A stretch of DNA of 22,033 nucleotides, taken from an uncultured euryarchaeote (GTDB lineage Archaea; Thermoplasmatota; Poseidoniia; Poseidoniales; Poseidoniaceae). The notes below the pieces were generated by a model. That model had not been told where the DNA came from. It worked only from the letters and a program-made list of their open reading frames with translations, and made no database searches. Location of the stretch: the NCBI GenBank assembly GCA_937892665.1, contig CALBJF010000209.1:1-22033 (forward strand), given 5' to 3'. Positions 16,701 to 22,033 of the stretch are shown one piece after another (the first letter of the stretch is position 1; the number at the start of each line of letters is the position of its first letter). Made by a program: the position numbers and the translations under genes.

Positions 16701-17726
16701 CTACTCCTCTTCTGATTCAGGAAGCGACGATAGAACGTCACCGAGCATTTCAGTTGCGTCTTCAATTCGAGTCATGAGAGTTGTATCGGAGACAGCCCCC
16801 GGACGGCCTAAATCCCACATCAATTCATGAACCATTTCGGTTGTTAAGCGAGTCATATTCAGAACCTGTGGATCGATACGCTCGAGTCCGTCATGGGGAA
16901 GAATTGCAACGTTTTCTGGTGTTTCATCGAGGATATCATCCATTACAGCTTCAATCTCAGAAGCAATATTCTCGGCTTGAGTCTCAAGGATGGATTCCAT
17001 TCCGCCAGTTGTGAATGATTTTGATTGGTCACTGAGGTCGCCGAGTGCTTTTTTCTTTTTCAGTTCTTCAAATGAAGGACCTGCTCCTGCTTGACCACCT
17101 TCCCCATCTTGAACCAAACGATTTAGAGCGATTCGCAGGATGTTGGAAAGATCAGTGGCTTCTAAACCAGTATCAACTTCCATTCCCTCCTCACCCATCT
17201 GAGTAAGAATTTCATTGATGAACGACTCATTGATTCGGTCAGGCCCTACAAGGCCTTTGAGCATTGGAAGAGCCCAGCCTCCTCCGCCAGCCATCATTCC
17301 AACATCGAATGAACCTCCACCTCCTGCGACTTGGACATCTGCAGGTGGTGGGACGAATTGTTTGCGAGCGTGTTTCCACAACTGCTCGATCAATTTGCTC
17401 ATATCGACTGGTTTTGCGATGACTTCATGGACGCCTGCTTTAGCAGCAGTAACCAAAAACTCACTTGAGTTGCTCCTCGACAGCATGACGATTCGACACT
17501 TGAATGCAAACTCAGGGTCGCCCATCAATCGTTGCGATGCGTCAATTGCATCCCCTGAATTCCAATCTCCTTCGAGTAAAACAATCTCAGGCATAACAGC
17601 CAGAGCAGTCCCTTCTGCTTGGCGTAGTGTACCGGCTCGCGTAACATCGAAGCCTTCTCGCTCGAGCGTGGATGCAAGGAGGGTTCTACGACCCTGATTC
17701 TCATCCGCAACGATGACTTTTGCCAT
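16701..17726 (-). CDS. Orphan response regulator with unrecognised C-terminal domain
   Basis: Residues 1-120 form a CheY-like receiver domain. The acidic pair is Asp8-Glu9 (VADENQ), the likely phospho-acceptor is Asp54 in LLEGDWNSGDA, aligning with the DWN of CheY, the switch Ser is Ser83 (MLSRS), and Lys105 lies in AKPVD. A glycine-rich linker (about 133-155, two GGGG runs) leads to a 185-residue helical, acidic region that I cannot assign; it has no visible helix-turn-helix, GGDEF or HATPase motif. No histidine kinase lies in the window, so its partner is unknown. The protein has 341 residues from the ATG at 17726; a TTG three codons earlier is less likely. It lies 50 bases after moeB and 6 bases before the VTT gene. 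Confidence 0.88.
   Translation of the reverse strand: MAKVIVADENQGRRTLLASTLEREGFDVTRAGTLRQAEGTALAVMPEIVLLEGDWNSGDAIDASQRLMGDPEFAFKCRIVMLSRSNSSEFLVTAAKAGVHEVIAKPVDMSKLIEQLWKHARKQFVPPPADVQVAGGGGSFDVGMMAGGGGWALPMLKGLVGPDRINESFINEILTQMGEEGMEVDTGLEATDLSNILRIALNRLVQDGEGGQAGAGPSFEELKKKKALGDLSDQSKSFTTGGMESILETQAENIASEIEAVMDDILDETPENVAILPHDGLERIDPQVLNMTRLTTEMVHELMWDLGRPGAVSDTTLMTRIEDATEMLGDVLSSLPESEEE
16704..16709 (-). promoter_or_regulatory. Shine-Dalgarno-like site for the VTT gene
   Basis: GAGGAG on the minus strand lies nine bases before the ATG at 16694 and inside the last codons of the response regulator gene. It supports that start and suggests coupled translation. Such clear sites are uncommon elsewhere in this window. 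Confidence 0.45.
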
Positions 17727-17776
17727 GATGACCAACGAGCAACGAGAGGTTACGCTCTTTGAACCTCACCCTTGTT

Positions 17777-18931
17777 TTAGCCTCTTATGACATCTTCTGG
17801 GGCGATTTGGCTCCATGCCATAATGCCTCCATCTAAATTGTAAAGACGGTTTGCGTCAATTCCTGCTTGAGTCAGATACATGATTGCCATTTGTGATCGC
17901 ATACCGCTACGACAGATGACCACGATATCTCCTTGTTCTGGAACTTCTGATGAATGAGATGCTATGACATCATGTACTGCATGAAGGTCAAAACTATTCA
18001 ATCGGATTTGGTCGAGTTCTTCCGCCTTACGTACATCGATGATGAACGGTTTCCATCCTTCTGATTGCTTTGCTTTTACTGAAGCCACATCAATTGATTG
18101 CATCATGCTCCTTCCATCTACAGACCCTTCATCAATCTGCTTGTTTGACGGCATGCAATAGAGTGGATCATCAAAGAGTTGCTGAACCACGGACAAATCC
18201 TGTATGGTCTGTCGAGTTTCTAAAGCATCAAAACGAAGCATACGAGTCGACATTTCAAGCGCATCATACAAGAGTAACGAACCAATCAATTTTGTTTCTA
18301 ATCCGAGTATCAGTTTGATGGCTTCTGTTGCTTGAATACCACCAACAACTCCAGGCAGGACACCAAACACGCCAGCATCTGCACAGTTTTGTAATGCACC
18401 AGCAGGTGGAGCATCGGGAAAGAGGTCTCGATAACAACGGGATTGCTCAGTCGAGAAAACTGATACTTGACCCTCAAAACGATGAATGGAACCGTAAATC
18501 CACGGGATAGAAAGTAAATGGCAGGCATCATCAATGAGGTATCGTGTTGGAATATTATCGGTTCCATCAACAACGACATCCCATCCTTGCAACACATCAA
18601 GAGCATTTTCTGGGTTAAGGCGATGAGCATAGAGTTCAATCTCAATATTTGGATCTAATGCGAGCAATCTCGCCTTTGCTGAATCAACTTTCTTTGAACC
18701 TACATCTTCAGTTCGGTGGATAATTTGACGTTGAAGGTTAGAAACATCAACCACGTCATCATCGACAATACCAATCGTGCCGATGCCTGCTGCTGCCAGA
18801 TAGAGAAGTACTGGACTTCCCAAACCACCTGCTCCGATAACAAGAACCCGAGCTGCGGCTAATTTCTCTTGACCTTCATAGCCAACATTCGGAAGAACGA
18901 GATGTCGGGCATGACGTTCCATATCGACCAT
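17777..18931 (-). CDS. moeB: MoeB/ThiF-type adenylyltransferase fused to a rhodanese domain
   Basis: The N-terminal E1-like domain (about 1-250) activates the C-terminus of a MoaD/ThiS-like sulfur-carrier protein with ATP. It shows the nucleotide loop VIGAGGLGSP (32-40), NLQRQI, VVDGTDN (120-126) and the catalytic-Cys region NCADAGVFGVLPG with Cys183. The C-terminal rhodanese domain (about 290-384) carries active-site Cys340 in CRSGMRS and would supply persulfide sulfur. The same fusion is known in MOCS3 and MoeZ. The zinc-binding CxxC pair is missing: the first is CYRD (Cys166..Asp169) and no second CxxC is seen. The start is 18931; 18922 (MERHARHL) is an equal alternative. The neighbouring mocA/xdhC genes support a role in molybdenum cofactor sulfur supply, though thiamine or tRNA thiolation are possible. 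Confidence 0.92.
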   Translation of the reverse strand: MVDMERHARHLVLPNVGYEGQEKLAAARVLVIGAGGLGSPVLLYLAAAGIGTIGIVDDDVVDVSNLQRQIIHRTEDVGSKKVDSAKARLLALDPNIEIELYAHRLNPENALDVLQGWDVVVDGTDNIPTRYLIDDACHLLSIPWIYGSIHRFEGQVSVFSTEQSRCYRDLFPDAPPAGALQNCADAGVFGVLPGVVGGIQATEAIKLILGLETKLIGSLLLYDALEMSTRMLRFDALETRQTIQDLSVVQQLFDDPLYCMPSNKQIDEGSVDGRSMMQSIDVASVKAKQSEGWKPFIIDVRKAEELDQIRLNSFDLHAVHDVIASHSSEVPEQGDIVVICRSGMRSQMAIMYLTQAGIDANRLYNLDGGIMAWSQIAPEDVIRG

Positions 18932-18971
18932 GGACAGCCCATGTATACGTCTTTCAAATAGACATCGTTGT

Positions 18972-19901
18972 TCAATGGACGTTCTCTTCCAGCCACTTCT
19001 CAGCGTCCATGGCTGCTTGACAACCCATACCTGCTGCTGTAATCGCTTGCTTGTATCGAGTATCGACAACGTCACCTGCCGCAAAGACACCAGGTACGTT
19101 TGTCATGGTATGTTCATTGTGAAGAATGTAGCCTTCATCATCAGTAGTAACCTGACCACCAAGGAAGTCTGTTATTGGTGTGTGTCCAATTGCAATGAAA
19201 GCGCCTGTAACTGCAATCTCCTCAGTTGCTCCATCTCGTGGATCTTCTAAAACTGCTCCAGTAAGTCCCTTTTCATTACTGAGCCATTCCTTGACTTGTC
19301 TGAATGTTTTGACCTCAATCTTAGGATGATTTGCTGCTCGTTCATACATGATGGTTGATGCTCGGAAGACATCTCTTCGGTGAACTAAGGTCACCTTTGA
19401 AGCAAATCGTGTAAGGAAGGTTGCTTCCTCACATGCTGAATCGCCTCCACCAATGACCATGACTTCTTCATCTCGGAAGAACGCCCCATCACAAGTCGCA
19501 CATGTGGAAATGCCACGGCCTTTCTGTTCTGCTTCTCCAGGTGCGTCTAGCCAAATGGATTCTGCACCAGTAGAGACAATGATTGAATGAGTGAGGAATT
19601 CTTCTCCTTCCACAGTGACCTTGAATGGGCGTGATGATAGATCAACACTTCCAACATTCTTATCCTGTACTTTCAGTCCAAAGCGTTCGGCTTGTTCTCG
19701 AAGTTGCATCATCATCTCAGGACCTCCAATACCTTCAGGATAGCCAGGGAAGTTCTCAATATCGCTTGTAAGCATAAGTTGTCCACCAGACATATATCCA
19801 GCAAACATAACAGGCTCAAGCATGGCTCTTGCAGCGTACAATCCAGCAGTATATCCAGCAGGGCCGGAACCGATTATGATGAGGTTGTGGACTTCAGACA
19901 T
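18972..19901 (-). CDS. trxB: Thioredoxin-disulfide reductase
   Basis: This is a low-molecular-weight thioredoxin reductase of 310 residues, the usual length. It has the FAD-binding IIIGSGPAGYTAG at residues 8-20, the redox-active STCATCDGAFF, the NADPH-binding VIGGGDSACEEATFL followed by VHRRDVFRAS (the HRR pattern that favours NADPH), and the C-terminal FAD motif GVFAAGDVVDTRYKQ. It reduces thioredoxin with NADPH in the cytoplasm to keep thiols reduced. No thioredoxin gene is in the window. The start at 19901 (MSEVHNLIIIG) is chosen because the FAD strand begins five residues later as in the family; in-frame ATGs upstream at 19949 and 19991 would add residues with no family counterpart. It heads the five-gene minus-strand run and lies 40 bases before moeB. 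Confidence 0.96.
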   Translation of the reverse strand: MSEVHNLIIIGSGPAGYTAGLYAARAMLEPVMFAGYMSGGQLMLTSDIENFPGYPEGIGGPEMMMQLREQAERFGLKVQDKNVGSVDLSSRPFKVTVEGEEFLTHSIIVSTGAESIWLDAPGEAEQKGRGISTCATCDGAFFRDEEVMVIGGGDSACEEATFLTRFASKVTLVHRRDVFRASTIMYERAANHPKIEVKTFRQVKEWLSNEKGLTGAVLEDPRDGATEEIAVTGAFIAIGHTPITDFLGGQVTTDDEGYILHNEHTMTNVPGVFAAGDVVDTRYKQAITAAGMGCQAAMDAEKWLEENVH

Positions 19902-20008
19902 CTGACTCACTTCCCGACCAACACCCCGACAGACTTGAACATTATCCATACAAACTCTGGAATTTTCCTTGATTTGGTTTGAGAAAAACATACTGCGTCG
20001 GATAAAGA

Positions 20009-20017
20009 CATATGTAC
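20009..20017 (+). promoter_or_regulatory. TATA-like element before the surface-protein gene
   Basis: ACATATGTA is centred about 26 bases before the ATG at 20039, matching the spacing for a leaderless archaeal transcript. The 137-base gap 19902-20038 must also hold the trxB promoter on the other strand, where I see no clear element. The assignment is inference. Confidence 0.35.
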
Positions 20018-20038
20018 TACAGTGTGGTAAATAGAAAT

Positions 20039-22033
20039 ATGAACAAGCATGGTTATTTTATTCCACTCTTACTAACCAGCCTGTTGTTGTGTTGTACACT
20101 CCCTCTACAATCTGAGCAGATGACTGAGATCTCAATCCATGAATCAACTGAAACTTCTGCTCGTAATTCGATTCATGAAGGAGATTGGGCAGTGGCTCAT
20201 AAACAACTCATAACTTGTGGTTCGACCTTTGACTATAACCCCCAATTGGATTACTTTGCAGTGATTGCATGCTTAGATCCTGGAAGACACATCGAAATTT
20301 ATTCCAGTTCCGATTGGAATAATCCTATTCATTCCTTTGAATATGATATCTATGCCGATTTAGTGGAATTTTCGCCAGATGGGACATACTTAGTCGCTTA
20401 TGGTAGAGCAGATTTTGAAATTTTTCAGACTTCCAACTGGGAAAAGGTATTCTCGGGCGATGTTGGAAATGATGGTTATTACTATGGCCTCTACGATATT
20501 ACTTGGTCTGGTGATGGAGAAAGAATCCTCTTTGTAACTGGACAAGATGGAGGGAAAATGTATGAAGGCCCTGATTGGGAAGAGGTGCCGGGAACTTCTT
20601 CGACTGGGATTTATGCAGTACACCATCCATCTGAAGACATCCTATGGTACGTGAATAGTGATGGTACAGGGAATGAGTACGAGTTCGAAAATATCCCCTT
20701 GGTAGGATACCAGTGGGTCATGAAACGAAGTTTCACCCTCACTGGAGGATACATTGGCTCGTTATCAGTGGATCCCAAGGGGGAAATTATAGTGATGAGT
20801 TCGGATAATGGCATTTCAGCCCATTCAACTTCTGATTACAGTCTCGTATTCAGTTCTTCTTTAGGAACAGGTCCTGTTTCATTTTCTGTGGATTCTGATT
20901 CTATCATCTTTTATGAATTGGAGGATTATGTGATTTATTCTACGAATGACTGGCAAGAAATATCTTCGATTAATGGCCCTGAAGAAAATTGCTACTCCGA
21001 CCGACCAATAAAGGTCAAATTCACATCAGGTGATGAAGAAATACTTGTTCTTGATCAATCGGATTGTGACCAGTTCCTCTCTGGATGGATGCCTGATGAG
21101 GATTCAGATGGTGCAGCGGATGTTCAGGACATCTGCCCCTTTACCCCACAAACCGAAGAATCTGATGCCAAGGGTTGTAGTTTGAGTCAAAAGGATACGG
21201 ACCTCGACGGAGTAAATGACCGAGATGATCTCTGCCCAAGAACCAAGACAAACGAAATTGCAAACAGTGGCGGATGCTCTCCCTCTCAGTTGCAAGATAC
21301 TGATGGAGATGGTTCCTCTGATTCCGATGATTTGTGTCCAGATACACCCACCGGTGAACCAGGAAATATCTACGGGTGTAGTTCAAGCCAAAGGGATGTC
21401 GATGGAGATGGCCTTTCTGACTCGACTGATAATTGTCCTTTATCAGCAGTTGATGCATGCCCAAACATCATTTCTTGGGAGGTAAATAAAGAAATAATTC
21501 CCGGAACAAGTGAATTTTTCAAACCGAAATGGTCACCTGAAGGCGAATTTATTATCACAAGGGAATATTCTTCTGAAAATATTTTCCTGCTTGATAGTAA
21601 TTTATCATTAGAAACTGAATTCATACATTCTGTTCCAGACACCCGCATCCAAGACTATTTATGGACACCAAATGGACAATCTATTATTGTTTTTTGGGAA
21701 AGTTCAAATTATTACAATTCAACATGCGGATATTCAATAATCGATGTTTCTGGATCCGATGAAGCGATCCACAATCCATTCAGTTCGGAATGCGATTCTA
21801 TCCAAGCTTACGCAATAAATCCGGATGGTAGTGAAGTTGCTATTTCTTACTTTTATTATGGGACCTATACTGGTAAAATGATTTCAATCGAACTAGAATC
21901 TGGAGTAGAAAAATTTGTTGATGAAAATTATTATCCCGGTTCTTTAACCTACACTCACGATGGAACTGCTTTGATTGGGACTATGTCTGGAAGTATGTTG
22001 ATTTGGGATACTTTTGATGGCTATCTTATTCGC
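20039..22033 (+). CDS. Secreted beta-propeller protein with thrombospondin-type-3-like calcium repeats, C-terminus beyond window
   Basis: An open frame of 665 codons runs off the right edge. Residues 1-26 form a signal peptide with an LLLTSLLLCC core; the lipobox fit is poor, so simple secretion is favoured over lipidation. Two propeller-like regions, about 60-330 and 480-665, contain repeats of the WD40/YVTN type such as VEFSPDGTYLVAYG, ITWSGDGERILFV, KWSPEGEFIITRE and AINPDGSEVAIS. Between them, residues 353-476 hold four DxDxDGxxDxxDxCP units, each paired with a GC or AC about 15-20 residues later, the pattern of thrombospondin type 3 calcium-binding repeats. The role is probably cell-surface or extracellular, binding calcium and perhaps a ligand; the exact function is unknown. 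It is divergent from trxB. Confidence 0.87.
   Translation, partial: MNKHGYFIPLLLTSLLLCCTLPLQSEQMTEISIHESTETSARNSIHEGDWAVAHKQLITCGSTFDYNPQLDYFAVIACLDPGRHIEIYSSSDWNNPIHSFEYDIYADLVEFSPDGTYLVAYGRADFEIFQTSNWEKVFSGDVGNDGYYYGLYDITWSGDGERILFVTGQDGGKMYEGPDWEEVPGTSSTGIYAVHHPSEDILWYVNSDGTGNEYEFENIPLVGYQWVMKRSFTLTGGYIGSLSVDPKGEIIVMSSDNGISAHSTSDYSLVFSSSLGTGPVSFSVDSDSIIFYELEDYVIYSTNDWQEISSINGPEENCYSDRPIKVKFTSGDEEILVLDQSDCDQFLSGWMPDEDSDGAADVQDICPFTPQTEESDAKGCSLSQKDTDLDGVNDRDDLCPRTKTNEIANSGGCSPSQLQDTDGDGSSDSDDLCPDTPTGEPGNIYGCSSSQRDVDGDGLSDSTDNCPLSAVDACPNIISWEVNKEIIPGTSEFFKPKWSPEGEFIITREYSSENIFLLDSNLSLETEFIHSVPDTRIQDYLWTPNGQSIIVFWESSNYYNSTCGYSIIDVSGSDEAIHNPFSSECDSIQAYAINPDGSEVAISYFYYGTYTGKMISIELESGVEKFVDENYYPGSLTYTHDGTALIGTMSGSMLIWDTFDGYLIR
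21095..21469 (+). repeat. Four thrombospondin-type-3-like repeats inside the surface protein
   Basis: Four units of the form D-D/G-D-G-x-x-D-x-x-D-x-C-P recur about every 30-36 residues: starting near 21095, 21200, 21299 and 21395. Aspartates at alternate positions fit calcium coordination, and each unit carries a Cys pair. The units differ in DNA sequence, so this is an old protein repeat and not a recent DNA duplication. Confidence 0.8.

Noticed and set aside
18932..19090. Upstream extension of the MoeB-rhodanese frame into trxB
   Set aside because: The extra 53 residues overlap conserved trxB C-terminal coding and lack family similarity; MoeB proteins start at the MERHARHL-like segment.
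20039..20120. Lipoprotein reading of the surface protein (LLLCC near the N-terminus)
   Set aside because: The position before Cys is Leu, not Gly/Ala/Ser, so the lipobox fit is poor; simple secretion is preferred.
1..22033. Search for CRISPR arrays, tRNA or rRNA genes, insertion sequences and prophage genes
   Set aside because: No regularly spaced direct repeats, cloverleaf-like runs, transposase or integrase motifs were seen; a tRNAscan and repeat search would settle it.

Overview
This 22 kb window is gene-dense chromosomal DNA. It most likely comes from an uncultured planktonic archaeon of the Poseidoniia (Marine Group II) or a close Thermoplasmatota relative. That placement is an inference from style, not from a marker gene: there are no rRNA or tRNA genes here. 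It rests on very short intergenic gaps, few clear Shine-Dalgarno sites, AT-rich TATA-like elements about 26 bases before two start codons (as expected of leaderless archaeal transcripts), and a gene set typical of peptide- and lipid-degrading marine heterotrophs (secreted subtilases, acyl-CoA dehydrogenase, fused 2-oxoacid dehydrogenase E1, a surface protein with calcium-loop repeats). Several genes (oligoribonuclease, XdhC, TrxB) look bacterial in type, so a bacterial origin cannot be fully excluded.

Layout, left to right. (1) 1-6345 is an envelope block. A secreted subtilase is cut by the left edge on the minus strand. It is divergent from a giant polytopic membrane protein of about 1312 residues with roughly 35 membrane spans, which runs tail-to-tail into a second, membrane-anchored subtilase. 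(2) 6401-10285 is a nucleotide/cofactor block: oligoribonuclease on plus; a minus-strand trio mocA-xdhC-Old Yellow Enzyme reductase that points to molybdenum-hydroxylase maturation; and an unrecognised acidic-tailed protein on plus. (3) 10269-13266 holds an acyl-CoA dehydrogenase and a Na+/Ca2+ exchanger-family antiporter on minus, and a short aquaporin on plus. (4) 13238-19901 is a five-gene minus-strand run read as trxB, MoeB-rhodanese fusion, orphan response regulator, VTT/TVP38-type membrane protein, and a single-chain E1 alpha-beta 2-oxoacid dehydrogenase. (5) 20039-22033 is the 5' part of a secreted propeller / thrombospondin-type-3-like protein, cut by the right edge.

How it fits together: subtilases and the surface protein act outside the cell; acyl-CoA dehydrogenase and the E1 enzyme oxidise the acyl-CoA and 2-oxoacids that come from lipid and amino-acid breakdown; MocA, XdhC and MoeB-rhodanese supply sulfur and the cytidylylated molybdenum cofactor; the exchanger, aquaporin and VTT protein handle ions, small neutral solutes and membrane lipids. 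All four convergent gene pairs abut or overlap at their 3' ends (0, 17, 17 and 29 bases). No stretch of more than about 140 bases lacks a gene, and I see no mobile element, CRISPR array, tRNA or rRNA. I found no convincing new defence or biosynthetic system. The most unusual items are the giant membrane protein between two subtilases, an aquaporin with an atypical predicted filter, a MoeB that has lost its zinc site, and an E1 with an unexplained N-terminal extension.
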